Assembly: GCA_936450465.1 (NCBI GenBank) | Contig: OW388296.1 | Location: 29,265,443-29,329,442, forward strand | Source: Gibbula magus | Lineage: Eukaryota; Mollusca; Gastropoda; Trochida; Trochidae | DNA length: 64,000 bases | Reading direction: 5' to 3' | Shown: piece after piece, positions 1-10,960 of the stretch | Layout of the letters: each line of letters begins with the position of its first letter | How positions within the stretch are numbered: the first letter of the stretch is position 1 | The notes under the pieces: model-generated | The model's database searches: none | What the model saw: only the letters and a program-made list of their open reading frames with translations | Told to the model about the DNA's origin: nothing | Translations under genes and position numbers: made by a program

Positions 1-49
1 ACAGAGGCACAAGTACGTAATGTTACGATCGTACGAGGGATCATTTTAC

Positions 50-231
50 CCAAGCAGTGGCGGATCCAAGGGGGGGGTTCAGGGGGTCCGGACCCCCCCC
101 CTTTTCAAATCCATGTATAAGTTGGGATATACTTTTAAACCCCCCCCCCCCCCCCCCCCCCCCACTGAGTGGAGAAAAATTGTTTTGGGACCCCCCCCCC
201 TTTCAAAAATCCTGGATCCGCCCCTGCCAAG
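50..231. mobile_element. Short inverted-repeat element (MITE) with poly-C tracts
   Basis: The element runs from 55 to 226. It begins CAGTGGCGGATCC and ends GGATCCGCCCCTG, a 13-bp terminal inverted repeat with one mismatch. The pentamer CCAAG flanks both ends (50-54 and 227-231) as a likely target-site duplication. The interior is G/C homopolymer rich, with a run of about 24 C at 140-163. Three overlapping short reading frames here are homopolymer artefacts. Confidence 0.7.
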
Positions 232-780
232 GGGCATGTATTGTCGAAAACTAGCGACTACAAAACATATGAAGTCGAAGATCAAGCACCTCATACTATT
301 AAACAAATTTAAGGGAATGTATATATAAGTCAACACTCATGAAATTATATTTCAGAATGGTGTCGTCACAATTCCCTTCAATTATATACAACATCCAAGC
401 CAATACATTTATCTTTATAATAAGTCACAAACAGAAAAATCGATCGAATATTTTGATAGATATGATTTTGTAAAAATCTTTAAGATATTATAGCAAACTG
501 AGCAACTTACCTATAGCCTGGGAAAGTTATACAAAAAACAACGCTTGAAAAAATATTATAACGTCGCTTAGAATATCCTGTCAGCTATAAATGAATCTGT
601 TACTAAGCCTAGTCTTGGCACAGACCTGACAAGAATTATAACATGACGAAAATTACCCTGTGACATCACTTCGTTTTCAAAATAGAAAAATGCCTAGATC
701 ATTCAATGGACGACCACTGTAAAACGATGTTTAGGAATACAGTTGAGCTATAAATCCCTGGTGCGTCAATTACTATCAAA
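232..780. other. AT-rich non-coding stretch
   Basis: I see no exon, repeat or RNA gene here. It probably belongs to the intron upstream of the exon at 3633. Confidence 0.5.
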
Positions 781-1760
781 TGACTGTGTGAGGCAATCTG
801 TGACTGTGTGAGGCAATCTGTGACTGTGTGAGGCAATCTGTGACTATGTGAGGCAATCTGTGACTGTGTGAGGCAATATGTGACTGTGTGAGGCGGTCTG
901 TGACTGTGTGAGGCAATTTGTGACTGTGTGAGGCAATCTGTGACTATGTGAGGCAATCTGTGACTGTGTGAGGCAATATATGACTGTGTGAGGCGGTCTG
1001 TGACTGTGTGAGGCAATCTGTGACTGTGTGAGGCAATCTGTGACTATGTGAGGCAATCTGTGACTATTAGAGGCAATCTGTGACTGTGTGAGGCAATATG
1101 TGACTGTGTGAGGCGGTCTGTGACTGAGTGAGGCAATCTGTGACTGTGTGAGGCAATCTGTGACTATGTGAGGCAATCTGTGACTGTGTGAGGCAATATG
1201 TGACTGTGTGAGGCGGTCTGTGACTGTGTGAGGCAATCTGTGACTATGTGAGGCAATCTGTGACTGTGTGAGGCAATATGTGACTGTGTGAGGCGGTCTG
1301 TGACTGTGTGAGGCAATCTGTGACTGTGTGAGGCAATCAGTGACTATGTGAGGCAATCTATGACGGTGTGAGGCAATATATGACTGTGTGAGGCAATATA
1401 TGACTGTGTGAGGCGGTCTGTGACTGTGTGAGGCAATCTGTGACTGTGTGAGGCAATCTGTGACTATGTGAGGCAATCTGTGACTATTAGAGGCAATCTG
1501 TGACTGTGTGAGGCAATCTGTGACTGTGTGAGGCGGTCTGTGACTGTGTGAGGCAATCTGTGACTGTGTGAGGCAATCTGTGACTATGTGAGGCAATCTG
1601 TGGCTGTGTGAGGCAATCTGTGACTGTGCGAGGCAATCTGTGACTGTGTGAGGCGGTCTTTGACTGTGTGAGGTAGTATGTGACTGTGTGAGGCGGTTTG
1701 TGACTGTGTGAGGCGGCCTGTGACTGTGTGAGGCAATCTGTGACTGTGTGTGAATTTCTG
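781..1760. repeat. 20-bp minisatellite, about 49 units
   Basis: The unit is TGACTGTGTGAGGCAATCTG. Variants (TGACTATGTG, AGGCGGTCTG, AGGCAATATG) recur at regular multiples of the unit, giving higher-order blocks of 6-8 units, as expected from repeated unequal exchange. The array decays from 1740 to 1870. Three units make 60 nt, so the minus strand stays open over 250 codons, but the translated repeat is not a plausible protein. Confidence 0.95.
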
Positions 1761-1874
1761 TGAGTGTGTGAAGGTATATATATATATATACTGTGACTGT
1801 GACGGTGTGGTGGTATATGTGATTGTGTGAGGCATTCTAGATCTATGAATGACTTGTGCCCGGCTGTCTGTGAC

Positions 1875-3556
1875 TGTGGCTGTATATGAATGTAAGTGAC
1901 GATATGTGACTGTGTGTGGTTGTATATGCATGTTAGTGACGATATGTGACTGTGTGTGGTTGTATATGAATGTTAGTGACGATATGTGACTGTGTGTGGT
2001 TGTATATGAATGTTAGTGACGATATGTGACTGTGTGTGGTTGTATATATGAATGTTAGTGACGATATGTGACCGTATGTGGTTGTATATGAATGTTAGTG
2101 ACGATATGTGACTGTATGTGGTTGTATATGAATGTTAGTGACGATATGTGACTGTGTGTGGTTGTATATGAATGTTAGTGACGATATTCGACCGTGTGTG
2201 GTTGTATATGAATGTTAGTGACGATATGTGACGGTATGTGGTTGTATATGAATGTTAGTGACGATATGTGACTGTGTGTAGTTGTATATGAATGTTAGTG
2301 ACGATATGTGACGGTATGTGGTTGTATATGAATGTTAGTGACGATATGTGACGGTATGTGGTTGTATATGAATGTTAGTGACGATATGTGACTGTGTGTG
2401 GTTGTATATGAATGTAAGTGACGATATGTGACTGTGTGTAGTTGTATATGAATGTTAGTGACGATATGTGACCGTATGTGGTTGTATATGAATGTTAGTG
2501 ACGATATATGACTGTGTGTGGTTGTATATGAATGTAAGTGACGATATGTGACTGTGTGTGGTTGTATATGAATGTTAGTGACGATATGTGACCGTATGTG
2601 GTTGTATATGAATGTTAGTGACGATATATGACTGTATGTGGTTGTATAGGAATGTTAGTGACGATATGTGACTGTGTGTAGTTGTATATGAATGTTAGTT
2701 TCGATATGTGACTGTGTGTGGTTATATATGAATGTTAGTGACGATATGTGACTGTCTGTGGTTGCATATGAATGTTAGTGACGATATGTGACCGTATGTG
2801 GTTGTATATGAATGTTAGTGACGATATGTGACTGTGTGTAGTTGTATATGAATGTTAGTGACGATATGTGACTGTGTGTGGTTGTATATATGAATGTTAG
2901 TGACGATATGTGACCGTATGTGGTTGTATATGAATGTTAGTGACGATATATGACTGTATGTGGTTGTATATGAATGTTAGTGACGATATGTGACTGTGTG
3001 TAGTTGTATATGAATGTTAGTGACGATATGTGACTGTGTGGTTGTATATGAATGTTAGTTTCGATATGTGACTGTGTGTGGTTATATATGAATGTTAGTG
3101 ACGATATGTGACTGTCTGTGGTTGCATATGCATGTTAGTGACGATATGTGACGGTATGTGGTTGGATATGAATGTTAGTGACGATATGTGACTGTGTGTG
3201 GTTATATATGAATGTTAGTGACGATATGTGACTGTCTGTGGTTGTATAGGAATGTTAGTGACGATATGTGACTGTGTGTGGTTGTATAGGAATGTTAGTG
3301 ACGATATGTGACTGTGTGGTTGTATATGAATGTTAGTGACGATATGTGACCGTATGTGGTTGGATATGAATGTTAGTGACGATATGTGACTGTGTGTGGT
3401 TGTATAGGAATGTTAGTGACGATATGTGACTGTGTGGTTGTATATGAATGTTAGTTTCGATATGTGACTGTGTGTGGTTATATATGCATGTTAGTGACGA
3501 TATGTGACTGTCTGTGGTTGTATATGGATGTTAGTGACGATATGTGACTGTGTAGG
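1875..3556. repeat. 40-bp minisatellite, about 42 units
   Basis: The unit combines GTTGTATATGAATGTTAGTG with ACGATATGTGACTGTGTGTG, with scattered variants. It shares the core GTGACTGTGTG with the 20-bp array just upstream, so the two may have a common origin. The array ends about 75 bp before the exon at 3633. Confidence 0.95.
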
Positions 3557-3632
3557 AGAGACAGTATTGTATCAGTTTGAATTACTTGATCATGCCATCG
3601 ATAAATTGATTTAATTTTCATTTATTTTTCAG

Positions 3633-5397
3633 GCGACTTAATGCTCACTCAAAAGAGAAACCAGACGACCAGACTGACAAAGACATTTATGCTGAAATAG
3701 AAGCAACGGTATGTACAGATACCCTAAAAGGACAGCTTGATTAACAATCTGATAAATACATTGATAAATGCGTGGAAATAGATATTTTCTGATTTATATG
3801 AATAATGCAAAAAAAATAATGAAAAAAATAAGAAATACGCTGTAACATATGTCAATACCCAAACTTAAAATTACTAATATGTATATAATTATGTCAATTA
3901 CATTTGATCTGTAGGATAACACAAAGCAACCTGTTGTAGTATGCTCTAGTCCTTTGTCCTAAAGTCCTATGTACTGTAAACCTATTTTTATAAAGTTTAT
4001 TAAACATCTTATTACAGACGTGTTGCTGCCTGTGTAGCAAAGACTCCACAAGATCGCCTGACCATGCTGACAACATTTATGCGGAGGTGTCCGACATCAT
4101 CCCCACGACACCCTCGGCCTCCAAACCCCCTCGTGAGGTCATCTATGAAACATTGGACGGCAAGGATTGGTCAAGGTTTCGGTCAAAATCTCAGGGAGCC
4201 AATGACAAGCCGCGGTGCAACATGCCGCCCAAGATATACGACCATCTGAGTTTCCTGGAGTTGGAGCGCTTGCGGAAGGAAGCTGGAGAACCAGTCGGAG
4301 AGAGGCGTGGTGTCAGTAAGTCAGATCCCGTCCAGATCTCGGCAGGTTACGATCATCTCGACCGTAGTCATAGCAGCCATTCTCAGAGCGATGATCCGGA
4401 TGGAAACAACAACAGTCTCATTAGAAGATTGAGTCAGAAGCAGATTTTGAAGAAGCTGCACATTGTTGAGTGCAACAGACCCCGGCGTGGCCCCCCTCTG
4501 CGACATGACTACTTTGAGATAGAAAAACCGGGTTTCAGGTGTCAGGATTCCGGTCCGAAGAGTTCAGAAATCGACATGGCCAACTCCATGAATAGCCATG
4601 AGTATTTCTCTCTTGAAGACGTGAGTGAGAAGGTTGAAAGAAGAAGGCGACAGAAACCACCTGTTCCTACTCGAAGCTGTTCCCTGATATCAAGTAATGA
4701 GAGGTGTGTTAGCTACCCATGTGCAGCTGTCAAAACATCCGGTGATACCGGAAGAAGAATCAGATCATACCCTGAACCCAATCAAGACGCAGGCAATGCC
4801 CTAAACTGTACCGGAAGTATAAGTGTTATATCGTCTGTCGTGTCTTCTGAGGCCGTATACAACATCAAAACTGGACATGCTCAGAGGATCAGTTCCGATG
4901 GCCGAGGAAGTGGTGTGCAAGAGACCATCCGAGCTGTTCGGAATGATTACTTCGTGTTGGACCCTGTGTTTGTCAGTAACGAAACTACCATGGATAGTTT
5001 AACCGCCAGTGATGACAACCAGCTTCACGGCGGCCAGAATACTACGGAGGACAGTACGGAATGTGCTGATAAGTGTCCAAAGCAATCGGGGGCAAGGCAC
5101 GATTATTTCGTTCTTGAAGCTGAAGAAAAACCTAGATTCCATCAGAAACCCCGATTTCGCATCGTGGAAGAAAGAGGCAGCCCGTCATTGAGCTACCGCC
5201 ACTTTGCCCGCCAACTGAGTGAACCGTACAAGCGGAGTAGTGGCGGGGTGACTGTAATCAACCTTGTGCAAAATCAGTCTTCTGATCCCCAAGAGGAAAA
5301 CATTTATGACCGGATACGGTTCCAGTCTGTGTCGGAGTCCAAGAAGTCGGATTATAGACCTAGACTCATGTCCACCCCGAACAATATTGACTTCTGA
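3633..5397 (+). CDS. 3' end of a tyrosine-motif-rich signalling protein (probable receptor cytoplasmic tail)
   Basis: Two exons are visible. Exon A (3633-3708) follows TTTTTCAG and ends before GTATGT. Exon B (4018-5397) follows ATTACAG and ends at TGA (5395-5397). The phases agree, giving about 485 residues; earlier exons lie off the window. The protein is polar and carries about eleven Y-x-x-[L/I/V] motifs: IYAEI, IYAEV, IYETL, IYDHL, GYDHL, DYFEI, EYFSL, VYNI, DYFVL twice and IYDRI. The module R-[H/N]-D-Y-F-x-[L/I] occurs three times. There is a CCCLC cluster at the start of exon B and a proline motif KPPVPTR that fits SH3 binding. I see no transmembrane segment or enzyme domain. Such motifs are docking sites for SH2 proteins in immune and engulfment receptors, so a receptor tail is an inference; a scaffold adaptor is the alternative. 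Confidence 0.75.
3709..4017 (+). other. Intron between the two terminal exons
   Basis: It has a GTATGT donor at 3709 and a CTTATTACAG acceptor ending at 4017. It is AT-rich and phase 0 on both sides, so the reading frame continues without a split codon. Confidence 0.8.
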
Positions 5398-5720
5398 AGA
5401 ATATAGGATGGACAGATTGGCGGATATAACTGCAGTTGGCGTTTTATTACAGGAGCTAGACGTATGTCCCACACTCACGTTCACCCTGAACAATATTGAC
5501 TTCTGAAGAATATAGGATGGACAGATTGGTGGATATAACTGCATTTGCGTTTTATTACAGGAGCTAGACGTATGTCCCACACTCACGTTCACCCTGAACA
5601 ATACTGACTTCTGAAGAATATAGGATGGACAGATTGGCGGATATAACTGCAGTTGGCGTTTTATTACAGGAGCTAAACGTATGTCCCACACTCACGTTCA
5701 CCCGGAACAATATTGAGTTC
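5380..5720 (+). repeat. 108-bp tandem repeat (about 3 copies) containing the stop codon
   Basis: Copies start near 5380, 5488 and 5595, with a partial fourth from about 5703. Each includes AACAATATTGACTTCTGA (ending NNIDF-stop; one copy has ACTGAC in place of ATTGAC). Each also has an acceptor-like GCGTTTTATTACAG followed by a short frame that is open up to the NNIDF-type ending of the next copy. The array overlaps the end of the upstream coding exon and extends into its 3' UTR. Confidence 0.9.
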
Positions 5721-5943
5721 TTAAGAATATACATGAACGATGGACTGACTGGCGATTCTAACCGCGACCACTACAATGAGACACTATTTTCACCAACTCT
5801 TTGCCGGCACAGGCTTCCGTTTTATTCCTAAGATCTGTATAACAAGGATATGATGAACATTCATATTGTCAACATACTGATGTTACGAACTGCATGTATA
5901 AAGACTGGTACCACTGCTTTCTTTTGTTGCTGATGATTTGTTA

Positions 5944-5949
5944 TAATAA
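5944..5949 (+). terminator. Polyadenylation signal AATAAA
   Basis: AATAAA lies in the context TATAATAAACTAAC, about 550 nt after the stop codon of the tyrosine-motif gene. It is the first good signal downstream, so it is the likely transcript end. Confidence 0.55.
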
Positions 5950-6102
5950 ACTAACAGGAACAGATTTATTGGACTTCAGTGAGTTCCTTAAAATCTCTGT
6001 ATTGCATATATTCATAAGGAGATAGGATATCGTTGTTCGTTCTCATCCTCAGTTGTCGGATTTATATGTGCATAACCTTGAACTTGTATGCCCAAAAAGT
6101 AA

Positions 6103-6117
6103 CAGTGTCAGGCAAGC

Positions 6118-6162
<45 letters not shown>

Positions 6163-6226
6163 ATGTTGTATTCGAGGCCTGAGTTATATTCGAGACCGGG
6201 GATGTATTCGAGGAAATACGGTTTGT
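6103..6226. mobile_element. MITE fragment with a 44-nt poly-C tract
   Basis: A pure C run spans 6119-6162. It is followed by TATTCGAGGCC, TATTCGAGACCGG and GTATTCGAGGAAATACGGTT. The last motif is also the terminus of the MITE copies at 20602 and 27831, so this is a diverged relative whose other end is not recognisable. Long poly-C runs are error-prone in assembly. Confidence 0.55.
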
Positions 6227-6229
6227 GAG

Positions 6230-6910
6230 ATACAGTCGCAAGCTCATTAAATTCAGATATACAGTAAAAATCTGCGTATCCGCGTATTTGATCTGAATAC
6301 TGCACAGTAGGTGTCATGTCTCGCGACCTTTCACTCCAGCCAATCAGCGACGAGGTTAGGAAGGATTCGATATCTAAGCGGGGTTGTGAATGGCTGCATT
6401 TAAGGAATGTGAAATGTCCATTTTGAAGATTGTGTCCCAAGTTTACATTGTACTGAAGAAATATCATACTTCAGACTTCATAAATCATATATATCAATCA
6501 TGTTGAGGAAGAAAGTATACGGACGTGGTTTTCGGATAGTTGAGCCATTCTGATTATGTTTATGTACCTGCCGACTAAATCATTTACTGAATCTATATTT
6601 TACATATGGTGAACACCGTTCACATGTTACTACGCTATGGAACTGACCCACTTGATTAACCCATGTAGGGCCGTCAATTAGAATCTCATGTTCGTTTACT
6701 GTCCAGGGAGGTCACCGCAATGTCGACGTGTGCCCGGCAGATAAAGAGATAAATATTTTATTTGCGTGTCACGCATAAACTCATCAAATCTGTACAGTTA
6801 TAAAATACAGTATAAGAGTAAATGCCCAGCCACATTGGCTAATGAGACACGTAAAACACAGGTTTAAGACAGATTTGCATAAATAATATGTAAAACATGA
6901 TATTTATATA
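6230..6910. other. Non-coding stretch
   Basis: No open exon with coding character is seen. The part nearest 6910 may be the 3' UTR of the minus-strand LINE that follows. Confidence 0.4.
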
Positions 6911-6914
6911 AAGG

Positions 6915-8813
6915 TTATTTTATAAAAAAATTGTTAGGAGTAAATTGTATCATATGTAAAATGACATTCTTTTGTACATTTGTAAAAGAGTAAAAGCTAA
7001 AAGTGGTTGTAAATGGTTGTAAATGGTTGTGATTAAGAATTAAGTAAGTTTTATAAGCACTGTCAAGATAAATAAAACCTGGGAAGTCACGTTCAGCTTC
7101 TATAAATACCTTGTATCTCAAATCCGAGTACAACTTGCAATCAATAAGAAAATGTGTTTCGTCTTCCACTGTGCGACTTGTATCTTCACAGAACTGACAT
7201 ACTCTATCACTCAGTGGGGTAGGAGGCTTCGAGAATCTTCCTGTCTCAATTGCTAAGGGAGGTTACCACATCTAAATTTCGATAAAATGCGCCTTTGATC
7301 CCGATGTTTTACTGTTTTGACATAACAGCTGATTGTCGGAGCATTATTGAACGTTATGTAAGTCCTGAGCTTGTTTCCATTTGGATTGGTGTGGTCGTTC
7401 CAAAGTTCACGTGTCCAGTCTTTGAAGTCGCATTGAGTAAAAACTTCCTTGAAATCACTATTTTTCCTCTTATTTGAAATATCTCTTCCAAGTTCATCTA
7501 TAGCATCGAGATTTTCTAGCAACTTTAATACTCTCTTTTCCCAAGATTTTTGTTGTGTTTTTCCTCACTCGTGTATTATATGGACGCTTCTGTCAGTTTC
7601 CATAGTGTCGAGTCTTATGAGGAGTCTGCAGACCTCTGTGCGCTGAATTACTGTACATGATAACCAGCCCATATCTCCTCGTGTTGCTATGTTGGAGGCA
7701 TTTTGTCCGGTACCCAGAAAATACTTGCAGGCTATTCTGTACAATCTGTACCTATCTGTACGTATTTATTCCCCGGATTCCGGCTCCATAGAACAATACT
7801 GGTTCCACGAGACTTTTGTATAACTTGTGATATACGTCATAGGACATTCCTCCAGCTCGATTAAACTTTGTGTAAAGTGACGATAAGGCTCTACTTGCAG
7901 CTTTGCAAAGTTCTCTCACTGTTTTCCTCATATCAAGGTATTCGTTGAACCATATACCAAGATATCTATAGCTGTCAGTTTATTCCACTGCCTCGTCTCC
8001 ACAAGTAAACTCGAAGCTGCTTCTCTGCCTTGATGGTGTACGGAAGTGAACAACTTTTGTCTTCCCTAAATTCACCTCTAGTCTCCACTTCACACACCAT
8101 TCCTGCAAAACGTCCATCATCTTCTGTAGAGACTCTTCATCCGGGGCTATTAAGGCGATGTCGTCTGCGTATAGAAGCAGAGATAGTGTCACATTGCTGA
8201 TATCCACACCGCAGTCGAGTTTCTTGATCTCCTCTGCTAGGTCATTGATATAAATTGAAAACAGAGTCGGAGAGAGTTAACAGCCTTGTTTCACCCCATT
8301 GTCCGCTTGAAACTTGTCAGTGACGTAATCATTGATTCGTAGAGCACAGCTGACGTCATCATACAAAGATTGTACTGCCGGTTGATAATTCTTCCTGACA
8401 TACCAATCTGCATTAGTTTATACCACAGACAGTTCCTGTTTACCAAAGGCCTTCCGCAGGTCCATAAAGCATATAAATGTTGATTTTGTCTTTACCTTTC
8501 TGTAGTTGTTGATGATGCTGTACAATGAATATATATGATCTTCACAGTTACGTTTAGTTCGAAAGCCGTTCTGTTCCTCTGCTAAAATATTATTTCGTTC
8601 CAGCCATGTCTGGATACGAACATTCAAAATATCAGCATAGATCTTGCATGTTATCGATATCAGTGTGATACCCCTGTAGCCAAGCGGATCTCTCGGGTCA
8701 CTTCCGGTCTTTGGTATAGGAGTAATGACGCCTGTGCCCCATGCCGTCGGGCTTACACTGTTTTCAAAACAGAAACTGATAATGCAGTTTAGTAGCTGAA
8801 TGCTAACTAGCAA
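6915..8813 (-). pseudogene. Non-LTR retrotransposon (LINE), 5'-truncated and broken: reverse transcriptase to C-terminus
   Basis: Reading on the minus strand from 8813, one meets reverse transcriptase blocks in the right order: PIPKTGSDPRDPLGYRGI, AEEQNGFRTKRNC, FMDLRKAF, then GVKQGC-stop-LSPTLFSIYIND, YADDIALIAP and NLGKTKVVHF. Further on are the C-terminal segments with FRCGNLP and a CxxC...H...C finger (VEDETHFLIDCKLYSDLR). An in-frame TAA in the GVKQGC/LSPTLFS block and frameshifts after FMDLRKAF and elsewhere make it non-functional. The endonuclease part is missing, as usual for 5' truncation. The clade cannot be assigned by eye. Confidence 0.88.
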
Positions 8814-8945
8814 AACAATGGATGTTTATTCAGGTAAATTAACAAACGTTAAACGAAAACATGTAAATGGGCTCATTATGACTATTTAGATGCGACGCGG
8901 AAAGCGTATTGCAATTGGCATATCAGGTTGAATGTTTAAAAACAT
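8795..8945. repeat. Diverged interspersed repeat, copy 1
   Basis: It contains TAGCAAAACAATGGATGTT and a GGGCTCATTATG-type segment that recur in similar order at 10752-10960. It borders the truncated 5' end of the LINE. The family is unknown. Confidence 0.5.
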
Positions 8946-9279
8946 TTTTTTTTTTGAAAGTTGGGTCTCGTGGGCCATATGGCCGGATGCTTTTTTAAAG
9001 AATAATAATGAATTGAAATATAGTATTGATATCATAACGAACGGCAGTCATCGTCGTGTAAACTCCGAGGCGTTGATTCTGTATAAGGAAAGCACTGTTT
9101 TGATCAATAAACACGCCATAGACAGTTCTGTGATTGGTCGTTACAGTAAGAGCGAATCGCCGATTTCGGTACAAGAGAAGTGAGCGAAACAAATTAGCCT
9201 GGTTTCCAGAATGTCATCTTAAATGAAAAACTGAAAGTTGTGTGTATTCCGACATACCAGAAAAAATAGCATAGAATAG
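8946..9279. other. Non-coding stretch
   Basis: Two short overlapping reading frames occur on opposite strands, neither with a recognisable motif. I see nothing else. Confidence 0.4.
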
Positions 9280-9387
9280 CATTGGTTGCATCCTCGATAA
9301 TCCAGCGCTATTGTTCCGATAAATCTACTTGCTTGTGTGTAGATTTATCGGAACAATAGCGCTGGATTATCGAGGATGCATTGGTTG
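9280..9387. mobile_element. Perfect hairpin element, copy 1 (90 bp, 40-bp arms) with 9-bp target duplication
   Basis: The element is 9289-9378: left arm 9289-9328, 10-nt loop TTGCTTGTGT, right arm 9339-9378. The arms are perfectly complementary and begin CATCCTCGATAATCC. The direct repeat CATTGGTTG flanks it at 9280-9288 and 9379-9387. A second independent insertion lies at 31440 and a decayed one at 55697. Nine-base duplications are typical of Mutator-like transposons, so a very small Mutator-mobilised foldback is the best guess. Confidence 0.9.
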
Positions 9388-9504
9388 TGGCAATGTGTAA
9401 AAGGTCAACTAGTTAATATGACTATAAAAACAATCGATTTCTACTAAGGTCATCATTTTAATTTCATCTTCTTTTATGTGTATATATAGCAAAATACAAC
9501 ATGT

Positions 9505-9750
9505 ATATATTCAAATCATGGTTTGATATACAACAAATGAAAAGACAAGCGTTAAGCATAACACACTTTTGAAAACATGTTTTGAATTTATAATGTTTAA
9601 AGTCAAAACGCCGTTTTTGCAATGTGTTTATATTGAGATCACGATTAAATATACAACAAATGAGAAGACATGCGATTAGCTTAAAAACACTTTTTAAAAC
9701 TTGTTTTGAATTTAACTTGTTTAAAGTCAAAACACCGTTTTTACAGTGCA
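9505..9750. repeat. Tandem duplication, about 123-bp unit, two diverged copies
   Basis: The segment from GATATACAACAAATGA to GTCAAAACGCCGTTTTT is repeated (second copy AAATATACAACAAATGAGAAG to GTCAAAACACCGTTTTT). A 122-codon minus-strand frame across it is a by-product of the duplication. Confidence 0.75.
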
Positions 9751-9938
9751 GATGTGACTGCTGAGAAGAAAGTCTCAACGCTAAAAGACTTGTAACCAAA
9801 TGATGTATTTTCGAGATCAAGCTAATTCCCAAAAAGGTACATTATGATGTCATCTTCTTGTACTAACATAATTTGCATTAAAAAATGTACCTTAAATACC
9901 AAACATTACGTCCAAAAATCCGATGCCATTGAAATGAT

Positions 9939-10035
9939 TTGTTATATTCATGAAACTCGTGAGATGGTATTTGTATTTAACTCGCTTTCGCTCGTTAAAT
10001 ACAAACCACTCTCTCGTTTCATAAATATGTTATTA
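9939..10035. mobile_element. Imperfect palindrome (foldback element), about 45-bp arms
   Basis: The left arm runs TGTTATATTCATGAAACTCG... to GTATTTAACTCG. The right arm is its approximate reverse complement, ending CTCGTTTCATAAATATGTTA. The loop is CTTTCG. No target duplication is clear. Confidence 0.7.
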
Positions 10036-10237
10036 ACGGGGCGTTGTTTAGTATTCTCTATTTATGCATCCAGTGTGCGCCTGAACAGATATAGAAATTA
10101 AGTATCATATTATCATGAATCAAAGTTCGTATATATCTCTTTACGAGAAATATCCGCATCGAAGACATCTAAAATTGCCTTCATCTGGTGGAAGTAAGTT
10201 GTGGTCGGCTCTGATTTATCATTCCCCTATTCATAAT

Positions 10238-10598
10238 TTAAAGGGGCAGTAGCACGTTTTTTGCTAATTCTATTTTTTCAAATTTCCCATTTATAATGAT
10301 AGTTTATGTCATTTAAATTAACTTTAGAGGGTAAAACATCTTATTACACAAACCAATTATCTGTAGTGGTAAAAACTATGTTGCGTATAAAGCAAAAAAT
10401 GCATGGCGGCCATTTTATTGTGAACACAATTTATTATTTTGTATTACAAAAACGATTCCCATGGCTTAACCAAAACATGTACACTCATTTTAAACTTTAT
10501 TTTCCGAAGAGAAAGGATGTTTTACTATTGGTGAAATTATTTTTCAAATACATTTCATCAACTTATTTGAGCGAAAAAACGTGCTACTGCCCCTTTAA
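10238..10598. mobile_element. TTAA-flanked MITE, copy 1 (353 bp)
   Basis: The element is 10242-10594, with ends AGGGGCAGTAGCACGTTTTT and the inverted AAAAACGTGCTACTGCCCCT, flanked on both sides by TTAA. The interior carries GCATGGCGGCCATTTTATTG. A TTAA target fits piggyBac or Kolobok; the TTAAAGG start recalls T2/Kolobok MITEs. The 102-codon frame inside is not a gene. Confidence 0.92.
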
Positions 10599-10751
10599 GA
10601 AATGCATCAAATGATAATATAAACCGTTCATTAAACTCCTCACATAGGATAGCAAACCCACAGGATGTTAATAATATCATTTGACAAATAATTTGATTAG
10701 TGTTGTTTACGAGTAATCTTGTTGTCTGTCTGTAGACACCATAGCATTGAA

Positions 10752-10960
10752 ATTAGCTTATTAGCAAAACAATGGATGTTATTCACAAACCAGTGCCGTG
10801 TTGGTCCTTTTTCAATAGCAAGGCGAAAATACGTTAATGGGGTTATTATGGCAATTTGGTGAGGACGCAGAGATCGTGATGTGGTAAAATTAGCTTATCA
10901 CGTGCACGTTAAATGTATATTGTCAAACATCGGATTCAGTGAAACGTGGCAAAACAAAAA
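10752..10960. repeat. Diverged interspersed repeat, copy 2
   Basis: It shares TTAGCAAAACAATGGATGTTATTCAC with 8795, and a GGGGTTATTATGGCAATTTGG segment in the same relative order. The family is not recognised. Confidence 0.5.

Noticed and set aside
844..1596. 250-codon minus-strand frame with repeating histidine/serine/threonine peptides
   Set aside because: It is the translation of a 20-bp minisatellite; frame openness follows from the unit sequence, and there is no splice or start context.
781..3556. CRISPR-like array
   Set aside because: The units are contiguous without unique spacers, and the sequence is eukaryotic.
6053..6467. Proline- and glycine-rich frames on both strands
   Set aside because: They read through a 44-nt poly-C run within a MITE.
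10306..10614. 102-codon frame and its relatives at 13381 and 53285
   Set aside because: All are inside TTAA MITE copies, in differing frames and with no conserved start or stop.
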